This document shows, in pieces, positions 1 through 10,700 of a stretch of 36,947 nt of DNA. The DNA comes from Bacteroides sp. Its GTDB lineage: Bacteria; Bacteroidota; Bacteroidia; Bacteroidales; Bacteroidaceae. A model generated the notes under the pieces. It did not search any database, had not been told where the DNA came from, and saw only the letters and a list, made by a program, of their open reading frames with translations. The DNA is taken from the NCBI GenBank assembly GCA_030151635.1, contig JASLDF010000165.1, positions 1 to 36,947 on the forward strand, in the 5' to 3' direction. Numbering within the stretch: the stretch's first letter is position 1; the number at the start of each line of letters is the position of its first letter. The position numbers were made by a program, and so were the translations under genes.

Positions 1-1649
1 GTTAGTTTAAACGTGTCTTTAATCACTAAATCTTTATTGTTTAACTTGTATGCCCTAACCCAAGATGCAATCCCTGCATTCTCCGGATAAGCACCAGCCA
101 TATCTAATGATAAAGTCTTACGAGCGCCATTAAATTTCACATCTTTGGCCATATAGTTCGCTCCATTCTTCTGTTCAAAACCATTAATCTCAGGAAGATT
201 ATGGTATAAGCTTCTCATCGTCCAGATAGAATATCTTTCTGGCCCAAAGGTTTGTCTTGTATATGTACCCACCCCTGCATCAATGATAAATGGAGTATTA
301 TTATAGTATAGAGAGAAAGTTCCTACGTCATTATGATTATGGCTTTCATTGTTATGACCACCTTTAGCTGCAAAGAACAGTTGCTTGTTATGCATGTAGT
401 AAAACTGAGTTTCTGGGTATTCAATAAAACTAGCTTTAGTAAATACTGCCTTAGATGCCTTCAATTCATTGAAATTCGATAAAGACTCTAGAGCTCTAAA
501 CATATCTACACCAAACGAAATGGCATTTTTACCATTTCTTACTAATTCAGAAGAAAGCCCTACCATGCTATCACTGTTTACAGCTTTACCATACCTATAG
601 ATTAAAGCAGCATCAGCAGAAAACTTTGCCGAAGCATCTGCAAAATTTACGACCCAATCATTTTGAATGTATGTGTTCGACATGTACTCACCCATATTCT
701 TAATCAGAGGATTATTAAACAAAGTAACTTTTCCACCCGTACCTAAATTCAATATGGTCAAGTAGTCATATAATTTACCTGCAGCATGTCCCCAATAAGA
801 TGGACCTTCTTCACAAGCACCGTCTGGTTTTATGTAGTTGATAAACATATCTACAGATGTCATACTTTTATATACATCGGTTGCTAGTGCATCAATATCA
901 TTTTCAAGTAAGAAAAGACACTGAAGAGCATTAAAATTGCACCATGGGTTCCAGTTGTTAACCAATTGATTTTTTTTACCATTTAAAGCCATCCACCAAT
1001 ATCTCGTTTGTTCTCGATAAGGAGTTATCATCTTATCATACAACTCCTTTTTAAGTCGTTTCGAAATTTCCGGATTAACCTTATCAAACTCTTCGTTTAA
1101 GAAATAGTAAGTCCAAGCTAAAAGTCCAGCAATACGAGCCGAACCCAAATCAATTACAACATCTCCAGATTCTGGCAAGGTTCGTTTTGACAACTGAGCT
1201 GGCAAATGAGCTGATAACACCCAGGACGTACGTTCGCATTGAAGGAATACACCATTAATAATTTGATCTATAAAACGTCCTTTACCTTCAGCCAATTCGG
1301 CTAAAACTAAATCTGACAAAGTGTTTTGATTTGCTGTGTGAGGATCCTCCATCAGCTTACGATTTCCCGTGCGTTCGTACGCTAAGTAATCCGTAGCCTT
1401 TACAGTTTGCCACTCATACTTTAACTTAGATTCCCCACGACGAATGACCATTGCTTTATTCGCACCTAGCAATTCATCCCAAGCAGCACGATCTGTGTAA
1501 GAAGGATATGAAACCCATTGTTGATTCTCAATTAAACTCTGCTTTACAAAGTCGAACGAGTATCTCTTAGTCAATAAATCTTGACTATAAGCCTCATCAA
1601 TGCAGAACATTGACATCAAAATCAACATAGATAATAAGCGTGTTTTCAT
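1..1649 (-). CDS. Heparinase II/III-superfamily polysaccharide lyase, 3' end cut by window
   Basis: About 549 codons are visible and the frame is still open at position 1, so the C-terminus is missing. The protein opens with a signal peptide (residues 1-23, ending AYSQ), so it acts in the periplasm or outside the cell. An alpha-toroid domain is followed by the start of a beta-sandwich. Seen motifs are NNWNPWCN (231-238), EEGPSYW (280-286), SHNHND (436-441), IIDAG (455-459) and RSLYHN (ending near 484). By spacing to Pedobacter heparinase II, Tyr285 and His437 would be catalytic and His439, Asp457 and His483 zinc ligands. The position of heparinase II His202 falls at an Asn, as in heparinase III. 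Such enzymes cleave uronate-containing glycans by beta-elimination. The CAZy family (PL12, PL21, PL33 or PL35) is not settled. It is divergent from the HTCS at 1926, which probably controls it. Confidence 0.85.
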   Translation of the reverse strand, partial: MKTRLLSMLILMSMFCIDEAYSQDLLTKRYSFDFVKQSLIENQQWVSYPSYTDRAAWDELLGANKAMVIRRGESKLKYEWQTVKATDYLAYERTGNRKLMEDPHTANQNTLSDLVLAELAEGKGRFIDQIINGVFLQCERTSWVLSAHLPAQLSKRTLPESGDVVIDLGSARIAGLLAWTYYFLNEEFDKVNPEISKRLKKELYDKMITPYREQTRYWWMALNGKKNQLVNNWNPWCNFNALQCLFLLENDIDALATDVYKSMTSVDMFINYIKPDGACEEGPSYWGHAAGKLYDYLTILNLGTGGKVTLFNNPLIKNMGEYMSNTYIQNDWVVNFADASAKFSADAALIYRYGKAVNSDSMVGLSSELVRNGKNAISFGVDMFRALESLSNFNELKASKAVFTKASFIEYPETQFYYMHNKQLFFAAKGGHNNESHNHNDVGTFSLYYNNTPFIIDAGVGTYTRQTFGPERYSIWTMRSLYHNLPEINGFEQKNGANYMAKDVKFNGARKTLSLDMAGAYPENAGIASWVRAYKLNNKDLVIKDTFKL

Positions 1650-1925
1650 TAGAGTTTTTCTTGTTATTCGTTAGATTTATCCATTATGAATAATGTAAAT
1701 ATATAGCAATAAAAATTTCTGTTTGTTCAAAATAGAACAACAATACTACAATTAAGTACACCACATTGATACACAATATATTACACACTAATATTTAACA
1801 TATTCAAGTGTTAAAAAAGACCTCTATTAAGGTTTGAATAATAAATATATATACCTATATTTAATTAAACTCGAGAAAATCATTCTTATCTTTGTGCAAT
1901 AGTTAACCACTTAAATGGACGTATT
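1650..1925. promoter_or_regulatory. Divergent control region between lyase and HTCS, with repeated TACAC/GTGTA
   Basis: This AT-rich gap must hold the promoters of both divergent genes. Three TACAC copies start at 1757, 1770 and 1782, a period of 12-13 bases, and read GTGTA in the lyase's direction. The copy at 1769-1777 is part of a nine-base word (ATTGTGTAT in the lyase direction) that recurs upstream of the sulfatase. This could be the HTCS operator; the sequence shows only the repeats. I see no perfect TAnnTTTG box for the lyase. Confidence 0.4.
1887..1894 (+). promoter_or_regulatory. Candidate -7 promoter box of the HTCS gene
   Basis: TATCTTTG fits the Bacteroidota -7 consensus TAnnTTTG exactly. 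It lies 31 bases before the TTG start, giving a predicted leader of roughly 25 bases. No convincing -33 TTTG is present at the usual distance. Confidence 0.45.
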
Positions 1926-4900
1926 TTGAAATATATCTTCTGTACCCTACTTGTGCTTTTTTCTCTCACAATGAATACTAAAGCTGCCGATGATTTAAAG
2001 TTTAAACAACTAAACACATCATCAGGACTATCGCATGTTTCGGTACTTAGCTTACACCAAGATGAAGATGGATTCATTTGGATTGGCACACGTGAAGGTT
2101 TAAATAAATTCAACGGATCATCTGTAGAAAACTTCGCAATTACTTCAAACGACTCAACCATTACTTTTTCCAATAACATCAAACGCATTACCGGAGATAA
2201 TCAAGGGAAGCTATTCTTGCTTTGCACAGATGGATTGATGGAATACAACATTAAAACTAATGTGTTTAAAACGCTATGGTATGACCCTGATCTAACAAAT
2301 ATCTGCTTGGATGAACAAACCTTATTAGTTACGCGCAAGAATATCATTTACAGATTAGACCACCAATCAGACCAATTCATAGCGAAATACACTTTCCCTG
2401 CAGATATAAACATTACATCTATCTATAAATTGCCGCATAAAGAAAAGCTTTATATGGGCACTACTGATGGTTTTTATGCTTACAACACTCAAAGCAGACA
2501 GCTAATCCAAATATTCGAATCTGAAAGCAAAATTACAAACATCTATGAAGACTCTGAAGGACAGTACTGGGTCTCAACTTGGGAAAACGGATTATATAAA
2601 GTCGTCAATGATCAGCTTCACACACACTACACCCATAATACACACGATGCCAACAGCATTTCTTCTAACTTTGTCCGCGAATGTTGTGAAGATAATTTAG
2701 GAAATCTTTGGATAGGAACATTTAAAGGATTAGACAAATACGATCGTTTTAACGAGCAGTTTACGCATTACTCGCCATCTAAGAAAAATGGTGAGCTAAG
2801 TCACTCGTCTGTATGGTCTATCATTAAGGATAAACAAGGAAATATCTGGTTAAGCACTTATTTCGGGGGAGTAAATTACTTTAATCCAGAATACAACATT
2901 CACAAAGAGTACAAACAATCTACTGTAGAAGAAGAAGGTCTAAGCTCTCCTATTATTGGACGAATGACCGAAGATAATAAGAACAAACTATGGATTTGTA
3001 CTGAGGGAGCAGGTGTAAACGTACTCGATTTAAATACGGGAAAGTTCAAGTGGTATTTACCGAACAAGCAAGCAAACAGTATTTCACAGAATAATGTGAA
3101 AGCCATACATTTCGATGCTCCTCAAAATGCGATGTGGTTCGGAACTCACTTAGGGGGATTAAATAAGCTAAACCTTTCAACCAACCAGTTTACCCATTAT
3201 ACCCACGACCCCAAAAACTCAAAATCAATACCTTCGAACATTGTAAGGGACATTGCAGCAAGTGGAGAATATCTATACCTTGCCACGGATAATGGTGTTT
3301 CAAGATTCAACAAGAATACAGGAACTAGCGAGAGTGTTTTTGCAAACAGTACCTATGATAAAAAAATAAAGGATGTATATGATATCCATATAGATAGAAA
3401 CAATGAAATCTTGTGGACATCTGTTTTTGGAGATGGAATTTACGAATACAATTTTAACACACAAGAAGTGAAACATCTTTTTCATGATAAAAGAAACCTG
3501 TCACTTTGTAGTAATAATATTAATAGCATTTATGAAGATAAAAATGGACTCCTCTACCTTTGTAGCTCTGGGAACGGATTTGACATCTACAACACGGTCG
3601 ATAACACCATTAAGAATTATACGAGTAAAGATGGTCTCATAAACAACTATGTTTATAATATCACAGAAATAGGACAAGATACTTTCCTCATTACTTCGAA
3701 TGTGGGCTTTTCGGTATTTAAGCGATTAGAGGAGACATTTGTTAATTACGACTCCTTCAACGGATTTCCACTTAGCAACATCAATGATAATGCCCTTTTC
3801 ATTAGCAAAAATAAAGACATATTTTTAGGTGGCGTAACTGGTCTAGTTTCTTTTAGCCTAGATAACCTAGAGCTACCCACCAAAGACTATAATATTTTCT
3901 TAGATAAATTATTTATCAATAGTATTGAAGTAAAACCCAACGATAACACTCATATACTCAATAATGTATTGTACAAGACCAACCATATTGAGTTAGAAGC
4001 TAGACACAACACATTAGATATAGAGGTTACAACCAACAACTACCTTACCTATAATAAAGAACATCTTGAATACCGATTAGAAGGTTTTTCCAAGACGTGG
4101 ATTCCATTAAGAGAAACCGATAGAAAAATTACCTACACCAACCTTAGCCCTGGGAAATACAAATTGGTGGTAAAGAATAAAAACAGCGAGCGATCAAATA
4201 TCTCTCCTGCAACACTGCACATCACAATACTGCCACCTTGGTACAAAACCATTTGGGCTTATTTAATTTATGCAACTTTTATTATTTCATTAACAGTCTA
4301 TCTTATTCGTACTTATAAAAGAAGACTTCAGCTACAAACCTCTTTAAGGTTTGAGCAAGAGCACATCAAAAACATTGAGCAGTTAAATCAATCAAAACTA
4401 AATTTCTTCACCAATATATCGCATGAGTTTAGAACTCCATTGACCGTTATTCTAGGGCAATTGAATTTTTTATTAAATCATGAAACTTTCCCAACTAATG
4501 TTTACAACAAAATTTTAAACATTTACAAAAATGGGCAACAGCTAAATGATTTAATTACTGAATTACTAGATTTTAGGAAGCAAGAGGCTGGGCAAACTAA
4601 ACTAAAAGTTCGTAAAGTAGACATTGTGGAATTTCTTAACGATAACTATGTTCTATTTAAAGAATTTGCACAGACAAAAGACATCAGTTTTGAATATATA
4701 AAATCTGTAGAACACTTCGACCTTTGGTTTGACCGTTCTCAACTACAGAAGGCCATTAACAACCTTCTGTCAAATGCTTTTAAATACACACCAGAGAAAG
4801 GAACTATAACATTAGGACTTACCATAACAGAAACATCATGCATTATCTCGGTTAAGGACTCGGGTAGAGGTATTGACACCGAATCTATAAACCATATTTT

Positions 4901-5954
4901 TGAGCGGTTCTACCAAGAAGACAATAGTAATTTACTGAATGCTGGTAGTGGAATCGGACTAGCTCTAACAAAAGGAATAGTCGATTTACACCAAGGTACA
5001 ATCTCTGCCGTCAACAATCCTAAACAAGGTACAACATTTACCATCACACTTAAATTAGGTAAAGAGCATTTCGATCCATCACAAATTAGATTGGACAATA
5101 ACCATATTAAGGGCAATGAAGTGATTGACCGAGCTAAAATAAACGAACTTAAGCCCATTAATCTAAACCCCTCTAGTGTAGAGGAAGACTACGTTAACAA
5201 AGACACTAAACTTTTAATTGTAGAAGACAATGAAGATTTAAGACAAACTTTAATCGATATTTTCAGTCTATATTATGAAGTTCTAGATGCTCCTGATGGA
5301 GAAGCTGGACTACAACTCATTGAAGAAGAACAGCCAGACATTATTATTAGCGATATAGTCATGCCAAAAATGTCGGGAATCGACTTGTGCAAAGCAGTTA
5401 AAAACAACATAGATACTTGTCACATACCTGTTATTCTACTGACTGCAAAAACCTCACTAGAACACAATTTGGAAGGTCTAAAAATTGGAGCCGACGATTA
5501 CATATCTAAACCATTTAACATTGAAGTTCTGATATCTAGATGTAACAATCTAATCAATAGCCGTAGAATGCTGCAAGAAATATTTAGCAAGCAGCCTCAA
5601 ATGAGCACACAAAAATTAGCTACAAACCCTATTGACAAACAGACTTTAGACCGAGCTACCATTATAATTGAAAAGAACTTAGATAATCCACAATTCAATC
5701 TAAATGACTTTGCCAAAAGTATGGGGATGTCTAGAACCAATTTATTCAATAAGATTAAAGCACTAACAGGACAAACTCCCAACAACTTCATTTCAACAAT
5801 GAGGCTTAAGAAAGCAGCGTATCTACTCAAAAATCAGCCTGAATTAAACATTACAGAAATTGCGTCTGTAACTGGATTTAGCTCGTCACACTACTTTAGC
5901 AAGTGTTTTAAAGACAGTTACCAAAAAACACCATCAGAGTACCGAGACGAGTGA
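1926..5954 (+). CDS. Hybrid two-component system sensor/regulator (HTCS)
   Basis: One polypeptide senses a glycan fragment in the periplasm and activates transcription. A signal peptide (1-20) is followed by beta-propeller repeats of the WIGT..GL type to about residue 680, a Y_Y_Y domain to about 765 and a transmembrane helix at about 776-797. Next come a HisKA domain with phospho-acceptor His833 in NISHEFRTP, a HATPase domain (N-box near 948, GSGIGLAL near 1005), a receiver with Asp1143, and an AraC-type DNA-binding domain from about 1240 to the end. All phosphotransfer residues are present. The start is TTG; the next ATG (1971) would delete the signal peptide. The neighbouring sulfatase and PL8 lyases mirror B. 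thetaiotaomicron BT3334, whose ligand is an unsaturated chondroitin disaccharide, so a similar ligand is inferred. Confidence 0.95.
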   Translation: MKYIFCTLLVLFSLTMNTKAADDLKFKQLNTSSGLSHVSVLSLHQDEDGFIWIGTREGLNKFNGSSVENFAITSNDSTITFSNNIKRITGDNQGKLFLLCTDGLMEYNIKTNVFKTLWYDPDLTNICLDEQTLLVTRKNIIYRLDHQSDQFIAKYTFPADINITSIYKLPHKEKLYMGTTDGFYAYNTQSRQLIQIFESESKITNIYEDSEGQYWVSTWENGLYKVVNDQLHTHYTHNTHDANSISSNFVRECCEDNLGNLWIGTFKGLDKYDRFNEQFTHYSPSKKNGELSHSSVWSIIKDKQGNIWLSTYFGGVNYFNPEYNIHKEYKQSTVEEEGLSSPIIGRMTEDNKNKLWICTEGAGVNVLDLNTGKFKWYLPNKQANSISQNNVKAIHFDAPQNAMWFGTHLGGLNKLNLSTNQFTHYTHDPKNSKSIPSNIVRDIAASGEYLYLATDNGVSRFNKNTGTSESVFANSTYDKKIKDVYDIHIDRNNEILWTSVFGDGIYEYNFNTQEVKHLFHDKRNLSLCSNNINSIYEDKNGLLYLCSSGNGFDIYNTVDNTIKNYTSKDGLINNYVYNITEIGQDTFLITSNVGFSVFKRLEETFVNYDSFNGFPLSNINDNALFISKNKDIFLGGVTGLVSFSLDNLELPTKDYNIFLDKLFINSIEVKPNDNTHILNNVLYKTNHIELEARHNTLDIEVTTNNYLTYNKEHLEYRLEGFSKTWIPLRETDRKITYTNLSPGKYKLVVKNKNSERSNISPATLHITILPPWYKTIWAYLIYATFIISLTVYLIRTYKRRLQLQTSLRFEQEHIKNIEQLNQSKLNFFTNISHEFRTPLTVILGQLNFLLNHETFPTNVYNKILNIYKNGQQLNDLITELLDFRKQEAGQTKLKVRKVDIVEFLNDNYVLFKEFAQTKDISFEYIKSVEHFDLWFDRSQLQKAINNLLSNAFKYTPEKGTITLGLTITETSCIISVKDSGRGIDTESINHIFERFYQEDNSNLLNAGSGIGLALTKGIVDLHQGTISAVNNPKQGTTFTITLKLGKEHFDPSQIRLDNNHIKGNEVIDRAKINELKPINLNPSSVEEDYVNKDTKLLIVEDNEDLRQTLIDIFSLYYEVLDAPDGEAGLQLIEEEQPDIIISDIVMPKMSGIDLCKAVKNNIDTCHIPVILLTAKTSLEHNLEGLKIGADDYISKPFNIEVLISRCNNLINSRRMLQEIFSKQPQMSTQKLATNPIDKQTLDRATIIIEKNLDNPQFNLNDFAKSMGMSRTNLFNKIKALTGQTPNNFISTMRLKKAAYLLKNQPELNITEIASVTGFSSSHYFSKCFKDSYQKTPSEYRDE

Positions 5955-6012
5955 TTTCTAAGTAACCTAACCTCCTTTTCGACACATCCTACTCATTTAT
6001 AGGGTACGATAG

Positions 6013-6040
6013 TACACAAATTGTGTATTTTATTGTACAC
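6013..6040 (+). promoter_or_regulatory. Inverted-repeat site upstream of the sulfatase, candidate HTCS operator
   Basis: A perfect inverted repeat with 7-base arms (TACACAA/TTGTGTA) and a one-base centre occupies 6013-6027. A further TACAC follows at 6036-6040. The word ATTGTGTAT (6020-6028) also occurs upstream of the heparinase-family gene, in the same orientation relative to transcription and about 100-120 bases before each start. Binding by the HTCS AraC domain is inferred. No perfect TAnnTTTG box is seen between here and 6127. Confidence 0.4.
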
Positions 6041-6126
6041 CTAAGCTATTTCTTTGGATTATTTTAGCCACAGAGATAACTCGCTCTGTTCTGAAATAGA
6101 AAACAGTTTTGTAACTTTAAATATAT

Positions 6127-7683
6127 ATGAAAAATACAATCAATTATAAAGCTGCCATTACTGGCACTTTAGGGGTTCTTAGTATGCTTTCGTGCACAAG
6201 CAATGTGGAAAAACAAAGCATGCCGAATGTCATTTACGTCTTCCCTGATCAATTCAGAAACCATGCACTTTCATTCTGGCAAGAAGATGGTTTCTCGGAT
6301 AAAGTAAACTTTAGACCCGACCCGACTCACACTCCAAATCTTAATAAATTTGCAAAAGAATCTGTCGTAATGACATCGGCAGTGAGTAACTTCCCACTTA
6401 GCAGTCCACATCGTGGCATGCTTTTAACAGGAATGTACCCAGACAGAAGCGGAATTACTCTAAACTGTAACAGTGAACGTCCAAACTCTTCTATTCGTCA
6501 AGACATCTCAACAATTAGTGATGTTTTCGCTACCGCTGGTTATGACTGTGGATATATTGGAAAATTACATGCTGAGCACCCAACCATGAATGCCCCTGAG
6601 AATCCAGGAAACTATGTTGAAACGCAACGACCTGTTTGGGATGCCTATACAGCTCCTGAAAATCGTCATGGATTTAACTACTGGTACAGCTACGGTACAT
6701 TCGACCAACATAAATCTCCACACTACTGGGATACAGAAGGCAATCGCCACGAAATTAAAGAGTGGTCGCCTAAGCATGAGGCAGACAAAGCCATTGAATA
6801 CATTTCGAATGCAAAAAACGATCGCAACAAAGAAAAACCATTCTTCTTGATGGTTGGAATGAATCCACCACACAGCCCATATCGCACACTTGATGATGTT
6901 ATGGAAGAAGACTACAACCTATATAAAGACCAACCAATTGACAGTCTTTTAATCAGACCAAATGCAGATAGGACACTAGCAAAAGCTGAAGAGTCAACTC
7001 CTTTCTACTTTGCATCAGTAACAGGTGTTGACCGTGAGTTTGGACGTATCTTGGAAGCCCTAGAAAAAGAAGGACTTACTGAAAATACAATCGTTATTTT
7101 CGCATCGGATCACGGTGAAACCATGTGTAGCCAAGGTGTTATTGATCCTAAGAACTCGCCGTATACCGAGTCTATCAATATTCCTTTTATAGTTCGTTAC
7201 CCTGGAAAAATTAAACCACACGTAGAAAATTTATTGCTGTCATCTCCAGATATTATGCCAACAGTTTTAGGCTTAAGTGGGCTTGAAGATATTACTCCTA
7301 AAGATTTAGATGGACGTGATTTCTCTAAAATATTATTAGAAACTAAAAACAGCATAAAACGACCAGAGCGTGCCATTTATATTCAAAACGTAAACGGTCC
7401 TAAAGATGAAAACGGATTAGTTCAAGACTACTTTCCAACTGCTCGAGGTGTTAAAACTCCAGATTACACATTGGCTATTTTCATCAATCCTAAAACGCTA
7501 GAGATTACGCAGACATACATGTTTGACGATAAAAATGACCCTTACCAATTGAACAACATGGATATTGTAGAACACAAAGAGCTTTTTGAAACACTTTGTG
7601 GAGAATTGGCACAAGAGCTAAAAGATACAAACGACAGATGGTACCAAAAGAAGTACCTTTCAAACATCATTCAATATAATTAA
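6127..7683 (+). CDS. Serine-type S1-family sulfatase lipoprotein, probable chondroitin GalNAc sulfatase
   Basis: The protein (518 residues) hydrolyses sulfate esters. The lipobox MLSC puts the lipidated Cys at residue 23, so it is membrane anchored. The formylglycine site reads S92-S93-P94-H95-R96-G, followed by MLLTG. Ser92 would be converted to formylglycine by an anaerobic maturase (anSME) that is not in the window. His95 sits where Ser or Ala is usual. Metal-site motifs are visible: PDQFRNH near 36, GKLHAE, NPPHSPY and the late SDHGET. It directly follows the HTCS and precedes two PL8 lyases by 23 bases, the order of BT3334-BT3333 in the B. thetaiotaomicron chondroitin locus. GalNAc-6-O-sulfatase (S1_15) activity is therefore the best inference; the position specificity is unproven. 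Confidence 0.9.
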   Translation: MKNTINYKAAITGTLGVLSMLSCTSNVEKQSMPNVIYVFPDQFRNHALSFWQEDGFSDKVNFRPDPTHTPNLNKFAKESVVMTSAVSNFPLSSPHRGMLLTGMYPDRSGITLNCNSERPNSSIRQDISTISDVFATAGYDCGYIGKLHAEHPTMNAPENPGNYVETQRPVWDAYTAPENRHGFNYWYSYGTFDQHKSPHYWDTEGNRHEIKEWSPKHEADKAIEYISNAKNDRNKEKPFFLMVGMNPPHSPYRTLDDVMEEDYNLYKDQPIDSLLIRPNADRTLAKAEESTPFYFASVTGVDREFGRILEALEKEGLTENTIVIFASDHGETMCSQGVIDPKNSPYTESINIPFIVRYPGKIKPHVENLLLSSPDIMPTVLGLSGLEDITPKDLDGRDFSKILLETKNSIKRPERAIYIQNVNGPKDENGLVQDYFPTARGVKTPDYTLAIFINPKTLEITQTYMFDDKNDPYQLNNMDIVEHKELFETLCGELAQELKDTNDRWYQKKYLSNIIQYN

Positions 7684-7706
7684 TAGCTACTTAAATAGAG
7701 TTACCT

Positions 7707-10700
7707 ATGTTTGACTTAAATAAACTAAAAAGAACATTGGGCTTTGCCCTTCTATCGGCAGTAGCTATAGGGGCTAATGCTCAAATTATTCAACATGAAA
7801 GACTCCTTTCTTTTGAAGACAGCAAAGTTCCTAGTTACATTACTGGGGCTAAATCATCGTTAAAGATATCGGACGAACGTTTTAAAGATGGAGAAAAATC
7901 TTTAAAATGGACGTTTAAACCTAATACATCAATTGTCATTAACAAAGACATTCACTTTGAACCAAAGGATGAAACGGGTGTAGATACCTATCTATCAACT
8001 TTTAGCATGTGGGTTTATAATCCGAAAGCTATTGATGGAAATCTAAATTTCGAATTCTTGAAAGACGGTAAAAAAGCATCCTATTTTTCAATGGATATGA
8101 AATTTACAGGGTGGAGGGCTATCTATGCTTCATTTGAAAGAGATATGGAAGGTACTCCGATAGAAGGTATGAATCAAATTAAAATTACGGCTCCCGAAGA
8201 AGAAGGAAATGTTTATTTAGATTTGATGATTACTGCTGCTAAAGCAGACCACAGACACCACACACCAGATAAACTACTTCCTAATTTAAATAAAGGAATT
8301 GCAAATCATTGGTTAATCATGCTTGCAAATAGTGAAATTGCACCAGATCCTGCACTTTTCCAAGCTCAAGTTTCTGATAAAGACATCGCTGATGTTGCAA
8401 TTATGGAAGATCGACTAAAAGAGCTAATATTCACGCCAATAAAAGTTAACAAAAATCAAGTAGACAAATTAAAGCGCGAATATAACATCTATAATATCCA
8501 GAAGAAAAACGATATTATTACAGGTACATCCATGTTCTTTGCACGTTGGGCAGAATCTTTCGAAAGATTGATACCAAATTGGGAAAAAAACATGTATGTC
8601 AAAGCTGGCCAAGAGTACCAAAAGTACTTTAACCTGATGAATAAGATCGCTATAGCATTCAACAGTACGAAAGACGCCCAATTGCAACAAGAATTAGCAT
8701 CTATGTTCCTATTGATGTATGACCATGCTACAGACCAAGGTGTTGCCTATGGAAGTGGATTAGGTAATGCTACCCACTATGGCTATAGTTTCAGAGGATT
8801 ATTTACTGCATACTTCTTGATGAAAGATGTATTACTAGCTAATAATAGACTAGAAGAAGCTATGCATACATTGCAATGGTATGCACAAACAAACGAAACC
8901 TTCATTAGACCAATAAAAGATGGTATTGACATGGATTCATTCAATACACTTTCTATGGGCCGAATTTGTAGCGTTTTGATAATGGAAGACTCTCCAGAAA
9001 AGATGCAATATGTAAGAGCATTCAGCAGATGGATTGATACGGGTTGTAAACCAGCTCCAGGTCTTGATGGTGCTTTCAAAATTGATGGAGGTGCATTCCA
9101 CCACAGAAATAACTACCCTGCCTATGCTGTTGGGGGGTTGAATGGTGCTACAAATATGCTTTATCTATTGAGTAACACAAATTACGCTGTATCTAAGTTA
9201 GGTCACGAAACATTGAAACATGTTTTATTAACCATGCGTTTCTACTGTAATAAAACTTACTTCCCATTGGCTATGTCGGGCAGACACCCTGACGGAAAAG
9301 GCGATATTGTACCAATGCACTATGCTAGAATGGCTGTTGCAGGTACACCGACTCAATCCGAAAAAATTGACAAAGAGATGGCTGCTGCCTATTTAAGATT
9401 AGTGAGCGAAGGAAACACAGAAGAAAAACCTGAGTATGTGCCTACATCAAATAGAGCAGAAGAGAAAAAAATGATAGACCTATTTGTCGGTCAAGGTATA
9501 GTTGCCGAAAATGATCCACAAGGTAATATTGCTATTGGTTACGGTTGTGTATCTGCACAAAGACGCAGCAACTGGTCGGCAGTAGTAAGAGGGCATTCCA
9601 GATACCTATGGGCTGCAGAACATTATTTAGGAGCTAACCTTTATGGTCGATACCTAGCACACGGAAGTATGCAAATAATGACGGCCGACAAAGGAGCTAA
9701 CGTTACCCCTGAAACTAGTGGTTGGTTGCAACCAGGTTTTGATTGGGCACGTATTCCGGGTGCCACTGCATTACACCTTCCTGTAGAAAAACTGAAAGCA
9801 AATGTATTAAACGTAGACGTATTTTCTGGTTTTGAAGAGATGCTTTATTCTGATGAAGCTTTCGCTGGTGGTTTAACTCACCATGGCAATGGTTCATTTG
9901 GAATGAAACTACACGAACACGATAAATATAACGGTTCATTACGTGCTCGTAAATCATACCACTTCTTCGACAATAAGATTGTTTGTCTGGGTACGGGTAT
10001 CGAGAATAAAGATGCAGACTACAATACAGAAACAACCATTTTCCAATTATCAGGAGCAAAACAAGATTTTTCAAATTATTGGAATAATACTTCCGTAAAT
10101 ACCAACTACATCATTGATCAATTAGGAACAGGTTACTATATTCCAAACACCGACAATGTAGTGTTCGAGAAGAACTTCCCACAAAAATCTAGATTTCAAA
10201 ATAGTGGCAAAGAATCTTCAGGAAACTGGGTAAACCTTGTAGTTAACCACGGCAAGGCTCCTAGCAATGGAACATACGAGTATGTTGTTTTACCACAAAC
10301 TGAAATTAAAATTAACGATAGCAACAAAATTGCAAGTGCATATGAAGTTATTCAGAAAGATAACAATGCTCACATCGTTAAAGATAAAACAACAAATACA
10401 ACTTCATATATTCTTTTTGAAGCACCCCAACAACTACCAAGCAAGATTGTTGAAAAGGTAGACAACAGTTGTTTAATGATGGTTACCGAACGTAAAGCAG
10501 AACTAGACTTAACCGTTGCTAACCCAGATTTAGCATTATATAGTGGTGAATCTGACGAATTGTTTGACGAAAATGGGAAACGTGTTGAGAGAAGTATTTA
10601 TTCAAGACCTTGGATTGGCAATGCTAGTCAGGAAGTACCCGTTACGGTTACTCTAAAAGGGAAATGGATGCTTATTGAGAATGAGGGTAATGTTATTATG

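Noticed and set aside
1971..1973. ATG as HTCS start
   Set aside because: It would remove the hydrophobic signal segment needed for a periplasmic sensor; the TTG at 1926 fits signal peptide and promoter.
6565..6873. Overlapping ORFs on both strands inside the sulfatase gene
   Set aside because: The sulfatase frame carries all catalytic motifs; the others show no family features.
9715..10074. Minus-strand ORF of 119 residues
   Set aside because: It lies wholly inside the first PL8 gene, has no recognisable domain, and is a frame shadow like the other short ORFs inside large genes.
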